Assembly (NCBI GenBank): GCA_032622095.1
Contig: CP136063.1
Coordinates: 91,801,980-91,865,979 of the forward strand
Direction of reading: 5' to 3'
Source: Siphonodentalium dalli
Lineage: Eukaryota; Mollusca; Scaphopoda; Gadilida; Siphonodentaliidae
DNA length: 64,000 bases
The notes under the pieces are model-generated. The model searched no databases. It worked only from the letters and a program-made list of their open reading frames with translations, and was not told the origin of the DNA. Positions 20,784 through 32,083 of this stretch are shown here, piece by piece (position 1 is the first letter of the stretch; the number at the start of each line of letters is the position of its first letter). The translations under genes and the position numbers were made by a program.

Positions 20784-21891
20784 CTAGTGTTCTAACACCT
20801 TAGAGTTATCCAAACGGAAATTCCTCATATGATTGTCTTTTTCTTTTCTTTTCAGCTCCGTTCTCAGTTCGTAGAATTGTATCATTTGTGATTTCGTGTA
20901 ATCTCGATTAAAATATATTTTCGACTTAGCTGCTGTATTTTCTGTTGTATTTATTGCGTCTTTGATAATTTTGTCTCTAAGTTCCTTTGAGTTTGATTTT
21001 AAAACTATCTTTAGTGGCCGGTTTATGTTTCTAGATTTCTGACCAATTCTGTAGAATGGTAAGATGCTCTCGTTACAATTCATCATGTCTTTTATTTTAT
21101 AGTCCATCGTTTTCCGGTCTTCGTGTGAAAATTCATTTGTTGATGTATCTGTTATATTGGCAATTACGATGTTAAAGTCTTTGTTTTCTACAACGTTGTG
21201 GTTGTCCGTACATAATTGTGTTGGAGCTTTTAGTTTTTCTTCTCTAGCTGTTTCTAACTTAATTTGTCTTTCTTGTATATTTGTTCTTTGTGTTCGAACA
21301 ATGGTCGGTTTTTGTCTTCAAACTCTTTGATGTGTTTACGTGATTTCCTGTTTTATGCCTCTATATGTGTGTATGTTTCTCTCCTCGCAGTTGATTGCTT
21401 TCTTTTTTACAACTAATGACACGTTTTTCAAGTTTCAACATATTCGATTCCGTTCTCGAACTTTGTTCTATTTCAGCAGCATTGTATGTTCATAGTAATG
21501 ACTGGATGGATCCTCCATACTGCACCCCCTCGACAGGTCATATGTAGTTTACGTGTGTGTTATATTGCCCGTTGTGTTCAGTAACAACCAATGTGTCTAA
21601 TTTGTAAGATATGCACCTAAAATATCATGAATGAATGAATTTTGCTTCTAAATTTACCCTATATCGACTGTATATCACGCGTGGTTTTCTGCATCCAGCA
21701 CACTGCCGATATCCGTAGCACTGTGCATGCGTGTTCATTTGAAAAACACTGGCGTGGACAACTTGAGATTCAGGTGTTTCTTCAGTTGTAGGTTTGGCAT
21801 TTTGTGATTGCAACTTATTATGTGACCATTGTGGCTTGTCCTTTCCAGATGAGGTTTTGTTCAGCCTGTTCTCCCGAAAAAAAACCCGCAC
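20784..21891 (-). mobile_element. LINE ORF1 remnant (coiled coil plus RNA-binding domain)
   Basis: From high to low coordinate the minus strand reads: an N-terminal segment (MRVFFRENRLNKTSSGKDKP...) at 21,891-21,625; heptad-rich RTESNMLKLEKRVISCKKE near 21,440; QERQIKLETAREEKLKAP; then DFNIVIANITD, FYRIGQKSRNINRPLKIVLK, SKELRDKIIKD, KIYFNRDYTKSQMIQFYEL and RTELKRKEKDN. This is the coiled coil, RRM-like and C-terminal layout of LINE ORF1 proteins. Several stops. In copy 2 (56,800-57,898) a +1 shift near 56,962 breaks the core, while two indels in the N-terminal part keep frame. Confidence 0.7.
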
Positions 21892-22553
21892 ATTATCTGC
21901 TTATAATATCATTTGTTTTATGTCGATTATCTGCTTAGAATCGTCTTATTCTGAGTCGATACTGAACTGAAAATGAGAACGTTTTAGTCACATTGTCGGC
22001 TCACAATTACTTCATTATAGGTTCATTATGTGTGGACAATGACACAAATAAACCAACGCACAACTTAACATGTATACTCCCTTTACAATGTCTTTCCACT
22101 ACGGCCCGCGCCATAAAACGGAATAACAGATACGAGTCCATTGTCTGCTTATTTCAGAATAAAATAATCCACCTATTTGCACATTATATGTCGATTATTT
22201 TCGAGAGGATATGTTGTACTAGTCCAGGTACATGCGGCCGAATTCTGGTCCCTGGTCTAGACCACCCTAATAATCACGGTGTTCCATGTCTGGGCCTGGT
22301 CTCGCGAAACCACCTGGTCTCGATTTAGATTAGGCGGATTATTGTTCAATCAACGACGATCGGTGTATCGACGGACAATGGCACGCTTGGTGCTCGAACA
22401 ATATGATTGCGTTCACGTCGCGAATAGTTGAGCATTAATGTAACGGGTTATCACCGAACACGTGCGGTGTGTCGTCTTTACAGGCATGTGATTAGAGTGT
22501 CTCCATGTGGATAGTGGGGGTGTTGTCCATATTTCCAATCCGCTCCATCCTAA

Positions 22554-22560
<7 letters not shown>

Positions 22561-22582
<22 letters not shown>
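22561..22582. repeat. Poly-G run
   Basis: About 22 consecutive G inside the 2.2-kb element, next to cctaagttggga; likely unstable and prone to sequencing length error. Confidence 0.85.
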
Positions 22583-22584
<2 letters not shown>

Positions 22585-22961
22585 AGACACCCCAAGTTCC
22601 CATGTCGCCACGACCCTACCTTTATGCTGTTTATTTATTATGATAACCTATTTTGATGTCAGCGGTTTGAGTAAATGTTTTAGTTGAGTAAAAAAAAAAT
22701 TGTTTCACTGCCGATGGAACCACCCATGGCATATAAGTGGCTATACATTGTTTACACCACCTCCCCATGCACCGAATAATCAGTATCAGAGACCGACCTT
22801 TTAAATCTCGACCCAAACATATAATGGGCTAAAACAATTGCGCCCATCATTTCAGTTGCCCTCATTCCAATTTCCAAGAATCCAAATGGTAAGATATTAT
22901 TGGAACAAGGACGATTAACAAAATGTACGTTAAAATAAGAATTTCTCAGAGATTTCTAGGG

Positions 22962-23249
22962 TTTGGTTTGGTTTGTTAGGGTTTATCGTCGATCTAGCCG
23001 CTAGGCCACACACGACGTTGTCAATTTTACGGGTGGAGGAAAGACCACGCAGAGGCTTAATTTCACCGAGAAATCGTCTCACTGCGTGTAGAATCCACCG
23101 ATCCCCGGAAAGCAACTGACAAACTTGCCCAGATACACGATTCCGGTCACCATCCGTATGACGGGGTTCGAACCAGCTTCGTCAGCGCTGGACGGCCTGT
23201 GACGGTGTAATGCACCTGACACTCTACCGACTGAACCACCGGGGGCCCC
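22962..23249 (-). mobile_element. tRNA-derived SINE with 13-bp target duplication
   Basis: Minus strand, 288 bp. The head at 23,249-23,160 is tRNA-like: an A-box-like TGGTTCAGTCGG and a perfect B box GGTTCGAACCC. A conserved-looking body follows (ccggaatcgtgtatctgggc...; gtggcctagcggctagatcg), with tail CCCTAACAAACCAAACCAAA. Flanked by GAGATTTCTAGGG at 22,949-22,961 and 23,250-23,262. The clear duplication shows LINE-type integration into the 2.2-kb element. SINE family name not determined. Confidence 0.88.
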
Positions 23250-23309
23250 GAGATTTCTAGGGACACAAGATAGTAAACTCCATTCTTGTATTTCTTTTTC
23301 AGCAAATGC

Positions 23310-23530
23310 GTTTAAATAATAAAATCATAAATTTATTTATTTTGATTTTTTTTCTTCTATTTTTGTTATGTTTTTCATTTTATTTTAATGTTTTGAAAAA
23401 CAAATTCTTTTGTTTTTTTGTTTGTTTTTGTTTTTTATAAAATTTTTTCTGGTTCTGTTTTTTGTTTGTAATTTTTTTGTCGTCTTTACTGTTTTTTGTT
23501 TGCTTTACGCTTAAAATAAAATTACTTAAA
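23310..23530. repeat. T-rich low-complexity tract
   Basis: Long runs of T with interspersed tttgtttttg, within the 2.2-kb element. No gene. Confidence 0.7.
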
Positions 23531-25909
23531 ACATCAGTATTATTCTTGTTCAAAATACGGGAATAATCTACGTGAATGGGCGGTACGAGTAATCCCCATT
23601 AAGAAGCATTCCAACGTCAATTTTATGAATACGCCGGGAAAGCCCGCATCCCGCCCATGCGATGTAAGATGAAAATCCGATGTGCCATTCACTGTTATGC
23701 CGGGTCGGCCATGCTCATCAACAGCAAATCGCCGGGGTACACACACGCATGATTGTTACAGTTATGATAGGTGACATTATATAAAACACAGTTACATCAG
23801 ATCATTTCTAATGTCCAGTTAAAAGCCAGCTTGTGATTGCTCAAACTATTCACCACCGTGCGAATGACTGGCTTACAATCAAACTAATAATCCGCATTAG
23901 AGTTCTGCACCATAAATATATTCTCGAAACCAGACTTCGCTATTCTCGTCTCAGGATCAAGTCTCGGTTTATACAAAAATCTCAGACCAAAGGGGGGGGG
24001 GGGGACTAGGTCTCAGTTGCAGACTATTACCTATAACACACATAATTGTGGATTATATTAAATCTTGTCCAGTTCATATATAATTATAATCTTTACTCTG
24101 CACGACATACAAATATAACACAATTACAATTTGGTTAACATAAAGATAAATGCTTACAAAAAATACTTATGTTTCTGTTACCAGAACTTGTACGTTACCA
24201 CATGGTTCGAATTATGAACAGACCGACAAAGGCTTGAATGACAATAAGAAGGCAAACCTTGGTTTACGTAAACCTGAGTTTCAAAAAGACGAGAATACGG
24301 ACAAGTGCTGACCAATAATCACAGCTTACTCGCCTCGAAGCTGGGTAACACATCGCGATCACCGTGGTTTCGGCCTGGTCTAGACTATAGTTTACATGAA
24401 ACCCTGGTCTAGACCAGGGACCATAATTCGGCCGATGAGGTTTCACAAGGACAAAAATCGGGGAAAGCTGATTTTTTTTCAGGGATCAATAAGAAAATGT
24501 TTATGAACAACATGGCAAAGTCCCCTAAAATTAGAGTTGAGCTTTTTGAGATATCTTGATTTTTCGGAGTGGTTCAAATTCCGAAGCATTTCCACCAGGC
24601 CATATGCGAATTCAGTCATGCGTAGATCAATTAATTCCAAATTCATAATACATTGAGATATATACAAACAATGCTTAGTCGTGAACCATATAAGTAGAAT
24701 GTATGTCCCAAAATGGCAATGCAAATTACATTTTATGCAAAATTGAATAGCTAGTCCCATAGGAGTGTAAGAGTATAAGAGAAACATTTTATCGGGGATG
24801 TACGAATTCTCTCTAATATGTCTCGCGAGAGATATAGCGAAAAGCAAGGTCTCAGGCAGTGGTTAAATCTGGACTTTTTGGGCGCAAAGAAACGGAAGAC
24901 AATTTTATTTGCACTATTTATCTTAATCGTGTGATATTATTATGTGTACACTAAACCGTAAAATGAAATTTATTAGCGACGAATTGATTATGTGACGTTT
25001 CCCAGAAGCCGAAATATATGTGCTCATAGCAGTATCACGAATGTGACCGGTCATCGTTTCTTTTGATATATACACCATCAAACCTTTCAGAATGCACTGC
25101 TATAGAACATTATGATAAATATTCATAGAGTAATGGGTGAAATGTGTAGATTATACTTTCCGTGTCTTAAAATATTAGTCATAGTTGCCTGAGATCAAGT
25201 AATAAAACACGAATATTTCCCTTTTATCACAAAAATGCGTGGTGGTATACTATGAACGCAATTTATCAAAACACAAAGGAGTACCATATACTATCTTCAA
25301 AAATATATAAACTTGACCAAAATTGCCTACATACTAACAGACTGTCTGTATACTTGGAAATAATATTTGGTTATATTTACTAAGGTCACAATGTTTTCGG
25401 TATTACGGTGTGTAACTCTTCTCCCTAATGTTACACATATCTGCTGGACTCACAACCATAATTAGCAACATTGAGTCAATGGTCAACGCTGAAATAACAG
25501 CTTTATACGCTGATCACCGGATATTTTGCACAAGTTCATGGGTCGTTTTGGGAAGATATTTTCAAACAACAAAATACGGAAAACAAATATTGTACATTGC
25601 GTAATAGCATATTCCAGTTGCAAGTTGCCGTTGCCGACTGACATAATTTGAACAAATTCTCTACTAAGTCACCGACTTGGAAGCAGCAAGAAAATTAGTC
25701 TTATATAAAATGTACGATGTACTGTCTATTTGATCTGGTGAGATGGAGTGCTAATCTTTTGAAGACATGGTGGTTTCTTTGCAATATTATAAGCATTGCA
25801 ACATACGTGTATGGTTTATTATCACGGACAGTGCTGAAATATCCAGAAATGTAACTATTTATACCGTAAGGATATGCATTTAAGTTTCTGCGTTACATTC
25901 ATATAGAAT

Positions 25910-26040
25910 ATGTAGCTAGTGTCGTCGCTTAAACTGTTTATGTCCGTGAGGGGGATTTGAGCATCTATTGGGCGAGGTTCTAATAGATGCCAAATCCCCC
26001 GAGTGGACATAAACAGTTTAAGCGACAACATTAGCTACAT
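25910..26040. repeat. 131-bp foldback hairpin
   Basis: ATGTAGCTAGTGTCGTCGCT on the left pairs with AGCGACAACATTAGCTACAT on the right, and the inner arms aaactgtttatgtcc and gggggattt are also inverse. Left border of the 630-bp insertion in member B. Copy 2: 59,725-59,855. Confidence 0.85.
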
Positions 26041-26041
26041 A

Positions 26042-26530
26042 TTTTATTTATCCATCGCGCAAAACTTGCCTTTTGTGAGGTAAATCTGTCATTTTCCGTA
26101 GTTTTGCATTCGTTACTTCGATGACGCCATTACATTTATTAGGTCAAGCAAACTAATTAGCATTCATGACGTTGGAAAACCGGAGTGCAGCTTAGAGCGA
26201 AATAGTTCGTTGGTCTTTTTACAGTTATTCTAAGCAGATCTTGTTCTGCTGATTTATAGATGTTTTAGAGCTAAAACATATATCACTTTACGAATTATTT
26301 TAGTGAATTATGCACGATAAAAACGTTCTGAAATCACAATGACGTCATTAAGGCCGGTTGACATCCCCAGTTACCTGCGCAATTTTCATATCAAATTACG
26401 TCATACAAGTAGTACTAACCTAATAAAGCTACGTTGACCTAATAAAGCTACATTGACGTAATAAACGTAACATTTATTAGGCAGGCTTTATGTAGGCAAC
26501 AGTGATAATGAGCGGTGGATAAAATAATTT
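26042..26530. mobile_element. MITE-like element with TTTATCCATCGC ends
   Basis: The left end attttatttatccatcgc and right end gcggtggataaaataat are inverse. Inside are short repeats of (ga/aa)cctaataaagcta and inverse taggcaggctttatgtag, plus two TGACGTCA-like sites. It may be one composite with the adjacent 131-bp hairpin. No ORF. Confidence 0.5.
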
Positions 26531-26785
26531 ATCATCACGCCGAATGAAACTACATACACTATGTTGCGAAACATTACTTCGTGTGTTGCATGCCCGAAAT
26601 TATTTTTGGGCCCGACTGTAAACGTAAATCATTGGGTTTGACTTGCGTCGCAATGACCTATAAATCCTCCAGATGGATCTGTTTTAATGACCCGAGTACC
26701 TTTATAATATTTAACAACAGACTTGTATATTACTAATACGTATTTTACCTACTTGGTGGTCAAATATGTTGCTTTCTTCTTGGCT

Positions 26786-26805
26786 TGGCTTGGCTTGGCT
26801 TGATT
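26786..26805 (+). repeat. Short GGCTT pentamer repeat
   Basis: About four GGCTT units (ttggcttggcttggctt) just left of the large foldback; the same number in copy 2 near 60,596. Confidence 0.7.
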
Positions 26806-26872
26806 GTTGCGGCCATTTTGACAGCCATTTCATGACCGGGACGAGGCTGTGATAACAATTGGGCAAACGTTG

Positions 26873-27947
26873 CTAGCAGATTAGCCCACCACTGGCGGGA
26901 TTGGTCCCATGGCCTTGGTCGATCCATTAATATTTGTTTTTCACGGTAACCCCGTACAGGCACGCCGACAGCATGCTATCATTTGCGTGTACCCGTTTGA
27001 AGGTCATGTTGGGTGGACAAAATAACCCGACAAAAATATTCCCCGTCCCGAGTTGACCATACATAACACGTCGATGTCACCGCTGACGACCGAGATATCG
27101 CCCAAGGTCATTTGTGGGTACCCGTTTTAAGGTCAAGGTCACCTCAGGCGGACAAACTGACCCGACGAAAATCTCCCCCGTCCCTTGGAAGCTCTAAGTA
27201 CAAAATTTCGTCTCGATATCCCCAATTTCCGAGACGGTCGATTGAGCCGTATTTATACTCGTGTATATAAACACTCTTTAACAACGACACCGCATATACG
27301 AACGCTCCTTAATCATTAACCCATCAATTCCAACGACGATGGCAGGGCGAAGGATGCAGGAGTGCTCGGACGTTCTCAGAAGCGGTGCGATGGCTCTTCT
27401 TGTGGATTTTGACTCTTAGATAGCAAGTTTGGGCTCAATCGGTCGAGCCGTTTTCGAGTCTATAAAGGATATACACATATACGGAAGTCTCAAAAACGGC
27501 TCGACCGATTGAGCCCAAACTTGATATCTAAGGGTAAAAATCCGCGAGAAGTGCCATCGCACCGCTTCTGTGAACACGAGTATAAATACGGAAACTGGGG
27601 ATATCAATTTCGTACTTAGGGCTTCCAAGGGACGGGGGAGATTTTCGTCGGGTCAGTTTGTCCGCCTGAGGTGACCTCGACCTTGAAACAGGTACCCACA
27701 AATGACCTTGGGCAATATCTCGGTCGTCAGCGGTGACATCGACGTGAAATTTGTTATGTATGGTCAACACGGGATGGGGAATAATTTTGTCGAGTTATTT
27801 TGTCCACCCAACATGACCTTGAAACGGATATCCGCAAATGATAGCATGCTGTCGGCGTGCTTGTACGGGGTTACCTTGAAAAACAAAAATTAATGGATCG
27901 ACCAAAGCCATGGGACCAATCCCGCCAGTGGCGGGCTAATCTGCTAG
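26873..27947. mobile_element. 1.07-kb foldback element
   Basis: The two ends (CTAGCAGATTAGCCC...) are inverse and the arms stay complementary for ~400 bp each, around a central palindrome (gggctcaatcggtcgagccg) at 27,430-27,530. The left arm has an extra ~100 bp (27,255-27,360), so the arms are unequal. ORFs on both strands are arm images of each other (e.g. DVTADDRDIAQG on the minus strand), which shows they arise from the inverted repeat. Copy 2: 60,688-61,769. Confidence 0.8.
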
Positions 27948-28059
27948 GACATAGCTGGGAGCATAACTTTTATATTCGTATGGCCAAACCAGAAATAATG
28001 AATTCAGCTTTAAATTGATGATATACGAGTAAGTGCCTAGTATTCCCTTATAGGAATGT

Positions 28060-29100
28060 TTAAATTCCTATGGCATCTAATTGGCTGGCTATGTGACACC
28101 TTTGAGAACTGGGATTTCTTGAGGAAAATTCGTCCACATTGAGACCAGTATGAGTGAATGAATTTCCTCGTCTCCTGGAGGCAAGTTCTTTCATAATGTT
28201 TTGCCTTTCGCGTGTCATGTCTTCGACGATAAGCACACTTGAGCTTCCCTTCAGATTTTCCCGTTTGCTATAAATCTCCTGTCTCATGTCATAAGTTGTG
28301 AAGTGGGCAATTATATTGACAAACTTCCCTGTATATCGAGGAGGTGCATTGGGTAGTGAGGCAGCTGAATCATTGATATTGGCTCTAGGTTGTTTTTGGA
28401 AGATGTCACCGAGAGGATGGCACCGGTAAATATCAGAAGGCTGCTCATTGATTTTAAGTTTATTCTTGAAGAAATCCAGGATCAACTGTTTGGAATTTAG
28501 GGAGAATACATCAGTAACATCGGAAATTTATCAGCCTAATACTCGAGAGCCTGCCATGTTGCTCTAGATTCTACACTTTCTTGGTGACTTCTTTCTCCAG
28601 GTATGAGATTCTTTCCATCAATTTGTTGTTTAGGGCTTTGGAAAGGTCAAACTGTTTTTTTTACCTCTGATATTTCTCCTAGGCTACAATTGACTGATGA
28701 TTTCCTGCGCCTTCGTTTCTATTGCCTGGGTTGAAATTGACTGCACAGCTTGTCTGACACCCTCCTTGACTGCTTCTTGGATTTGGAGTTTTAAGTCATT
28801 TAAAATATCAGATTTTAACTTGGGTAGGATGATATCACTGCATCGTTCACTGAAGCCGTTGCTCTGGATGACCGTTTGCATTAATTCCTGCATCGAGAAT
28901 GTTTTCTTGGACTTTTGTTTGGGTCTATGTTGTTGATTTTGTGATTGACTTTGGCTTTCAGTGTCCAAGTCAAATAATTCCAAGTCAGATAAGGAATTTC
29001 TTCTTCTCAGGGTTCTCCGTTCGGTTGGGGCCGGTCGGGTCAAACCTCTCCTTTCGTTTTTCATTACCTTTATTGTTAGGCAAAATGGTGTCCATGACAT
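28060..29100 (-). pseudogene. LINE ORF1 remnant, L1-ORF1p-like
   Basis: N-terminal part 29,100-28,684: basic RRGLTRPAPTERRTLRRRN, Ser/Gln-rich linker, KKTFSMQELMQTVIQSNGF and a long amphipathic helix. Then LMERISYLEKEVTKKV, a stop, and NLEQHGRLSSIRLINF. The C-terminal part 28,485-28,060 has FKNKLKINEQPSDIYRCHPLG, VNIIAHFTTYDMRQEIYSKR and SSSVLIVEDMTRERQNIMKE, as in the RRM and C-terminal domains of LINE ORF1 proteins. Copy 1 lacks 11 bp near 28,516; copy 2 keeps these but has a 1-nt loss near 62,140. Both are dead. Unusually, it lies downstream of an ORF2 3' end on the same strand. Confidence 0.75.
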
Positions 29101-29149
29101 CGGATTGGGGTATTGACATTATGAAGGTCACACGAGAATAGGTGAGTTA

Positions 29150-31180
29150 GTTCGATAATGGTCAGCTAACAGATATAATTCATACAATTGGCCAGAATAG
29201 GTGTCGGGGTATCACAAATGGTTCTTTGGTTACATAAGTAGCGGGTCATGTACCATAACACACTCAATATTCATCACAGAGTTAGCGGTGAGAAATATTA
29301 GACGTCCATCTTGGTTGCCTCGATTTGAAAATTGGTGTGTTTGGGAAATGGTAAATAGAAAGGGATCGTTTGAGTAAGTAACAGAACATGGTATTGGGAC
29401 AGCAAGTACATGTGTAGTACAGAGTTCAGATTTTGTGAGTTTACAGGAGCTCATTCGTTGCACGTCGCAAATCGTTCGGAAGATTTTATGAATTTTAAAG
29501 CTGTATCTGTTAGAATGCAATTCTCGTTAGCGGTTAAAGTTAGATCTCATTTTAGAAGCGCTTTGTAGGACGCTACTCGAAAGGATCTCATAACATGTGA
29601 CAGTTATATGCGTTGTTGTGAATAAAGGGTGCAATACATGAAAAAATGTTCTGCATCTTCCACAGGGCTTCCACAAGTACACATGGGGTTATCACCAATG
29701 TGGTTTTCAACTTTGTCATGATTCAGATTACTGCACTTATTTCTAATTCAACAGTGTATGATATTTGTTTTTCGGTCACCGAAATATACATGAGATGAAA
29801 TTTTTCTCTTAGGGAGAATTGTTGATTTGAAAGCCTCGTAAGATTTTATTTTGATGTCATGTGCCAAGCAGTTCCAAACTTCGATTGTTTTCGGAAAGAA
29901 AGATTTCTTGAAGGTTTCTAGATGACAAAAGTAGAAGAAGATCGGATAAAAATTGGGAGGCTTTACGATTGACAATTTTGTGCATAAGACATAATTTTTG
30001 TGCATCTCGACGAATCTGAAGGGGCTTCCATCCAAGTTCGTTGAGTAAATTGGCGTTCGACGAGGATCTAATTAGGAAAGATACAACTGGCGCTGCATCG
30101 TAATAAAGTTAGTCCAGTGTCGATTTTGTGATATCAGGGGAAGAGTCCCAGACATAACTGCCATATTCTAGTATGAGCAATAAATGTGTTTTGACCAATG
30201 TGTCGAGGGTCTTTCGTGATAACATATACTTTAATTTTCGGAGTTGTGAAAGCACAGTCAAGCATTCTTGTAGATGTGTTCTATGGCAAGGTCCCACTGA
30301 AGATCGGATTGTAGAACGATTCCTAGATGACAATGATCTTCGACTATTTCGAGTTTGTTGGAACAGGATATGAGGTCTGCACTGCGCGGGAATGTTGATT
30401 GTGGCCCTGAAATATCATTGCTTTCGTTTTTGATGAGTTAAGGGGAACTAGCCATTTGCTAGTCCAACTATCAAGTGATTTAAGGTCGTTATATACATGA
30501 ACCACCAGATCTTCGAAAGATGGTAGTGAATAGAATATACAGGTGTCATCTGCAAATAGGCAAACGTTTGACTTCAGATTGTCTCCAATGTCATTTGTGG
30601 ATATTGAGAACAAAAAGGTACCAAGAATATACCCCTGGGGAACCCCAGAGGCGGGTTGTAGGGGATGTGAATACTCCGATCCAACAAGCACTCGTTGAGA
30701 TCTATTGCTGATACAGTCAGTAATCCAGAATAGTAATTCGGCGTCAACGACATAACTACATATTGTATGAATTAGTCCGTTATGCCAAACCCGCTCAAAC
30801 GCGTTAGAGATATCACAGAATGCACATATGGATAACATCGACTCACTCCTAGTTTTACTAAGGTAGTGAATTATTTCTAGTAATTGATGAGTAGTGCTAT
30901 GACCAGGGCGGAATCCGGATTGGTATTTGTACAAAAGGTTGTTCTTCGAAAAATAATCGTACATGTTCTGAAAAACGATTTTATCAAGAACTTTGCTCAC
31001 ACATGAAAGAAGTGATATTGGCCTGTAATTACATGAGTCTGTTTTCTCGCCTTTCTTAAAGATTGGTATTACGGTAGCAACTTCCCATTGCATTGGGAAT
31101 ATACCTGGTTCTAAGGACTGTTTAAAAAGAATGTACAGTGGTAGGATCTGGATCATATTATATGTTGACACCAAAGACGT
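29150..31180 (-). mobile_element. LINE ORF2 remnant: reverse transcriptase core to knuckle
   Basis: The largest piece (31,174-30,344, 276 codons) has RT motifs: TVIPIFKKGEKTDSCNYRPI, a motif-A Asp at residue 121 (CDISNAFERVW), motif B ASGVPQGYILGTFLF and the catalytic FADD at 207-210. Frameshifted C-terminal pieces follow: HLQECLTVLSQLRKLKYML with LLILEYGSYVWDSS (30,333-30,109), SFFPKTIEVWNCLAHDIK (30,035-29,748), and a C-T-C-G...A-E-H-F-F-M-Y-C knuckle near 29,720-29,640. 5'-truncated, no endonuclease. CR1/Jockey-type by appearance. Partner in copy 2 begins at ~63,000 and runs off the window. Confidence 0.88.
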
Positions 31181-31260
31181 TTCTGTTTAGTGTAAACCCA
31201 ATGAATATTGTACCTGTACTGAACTACCGATTCTGTCCATGTCACACGATAACATAAGTT

Positions 31261-32083
31261 TCAAGGATCGATTATCACTTCCGAAATAAGTTTTATAGTT
31301 TCCAGGGTTATACAATAAGAGATATGAGTCGAGGACACCTGTCCGAAAACGCTTCTGTCAATTACTATTGCTTTTATATCGATATTTTCTTTTTAATGCG
31401 ATAATCAAATGGGATCTTTGATCGTTACTACTTTAAAACAGACCGCCATGAAACTTCCAGGCGATCACATATAGAGATATAGTTCTTCCGCTTGCTAAGC
31501 TCTGAACATTTTCACAAGTCGTATAATGCCTCAAATTGATTGCATGTATTATAACGGAAATTCGAAATAAAATCATACTAATTGATATAGAAGCTTTTCC
31601 GTGGGTCTTCGATTCATATTTATTATTATATACCAGGAAACTAAACAGAACTTCTTATAACAAGAGACAGACCATCTTTCAAGGGTCGATTATCACTTCC
31701 GAAATAAGGTTTATAGTTTCCAGGGTTATAAAATAAGAGATATGAGTCGAATACACCTGTCCGAAAACGATTCTGTCAATTACTATTGCTTTTATATCGA
31801 TATTTTCTTTTTAATGGGATCTTTGGTCGTTACTACTTTAAAACATACCGCCATGAAACTTCCAGGCGATCACAGATAGAGATATAGTTCTTCCGCTCGC
31901 TATGCTCTGAACATTTTCACAAGTCGTATAATGCCTCAAATTGATTGCATGTATTATAACGGAAATTCGAAATAAAATCAATACTAATTGATATAGAAGC
32001 TTTTCCGTGGGTCTTCGATTCATATTTATTATTATATACCAGGAAACTAAACAGAACTTCTTATAACAAGAGACAGACCATCT
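31261..32083 (+). repeat. Tandem duplication, period 418 bp, two units
   Basis: Unit 1 starts tcaaggatcgattatcactt at 31,261 and unit 2 starts tcaagggtcgattatcactt at 31,679. They are about 96% identical, unit 2 lacking ~10 bp (gcgataatca). Each ends with agagacagaccatct. No ORF of note. The copy-2 partner is outside the window. Confidence 0.93.

Larger units (their letters stand above)
22235..24434. mobile_element. 2.2-kb TIR element with ATG target duplication (copy 1 only)
   Basis: The first and last 30 bases are inverse with one mismatch; they begin CGGCCGAATT and include GGTCCCTGGTCTAGACCA. ATG flanks both sides (22,232-22,234; 24,435-24,437). Copy 2 has the uninterrupted site at 58,231-58,245 (gcacattaggtttt). 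The motif cctggtct(agac/cgc) recurs subterminally. No transposase-like ORF; the interior holds a SINE, a 23-bp G run and a T-rich tract, so it is non-autonomous. Confidence 0.88.
24770..26830. repeat. Dispersed repeat block R, member B
   Basis: Diverged paralogue of 3,590-4,760 and partly of 7,440-7,850. The order of landmarks is kept, but a ~630-bp block (25,903-26,531) is inserted after cgttacattcat, and tcat recurs at its right border. A 122-codon minus-strand ORF (24,479-24,847) enters this block; its differences from copy 2 are mostly replacing, so I do not treat it as a gene. Copy 2: about 58,560-60,640. Confidence 0.65.

Noticed and set aside
23160-23249. A functional tRNA gene
   Set aside because: A and B boxes are present, but the anticodon and acceptor stems do not fold as a tRNA and it continues into a SINE body with target duplications.
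24479-24847. 122-codon minus-strand ORF shared with copy 2 (58,304-58,663)
   Set aside because: Of the few differences between copies most replace residues and the C-terminus is frameshifted; part of it lies in a diverged dispersed repeat. No domain seen.
26760-27893. Several ORFs with D-V-T-A-D-D-R-D-I-A-Q-G type sequence on both strands
   Set aside because: They are mirror images arising from the two arms of the foldback; no independent sign of coding.
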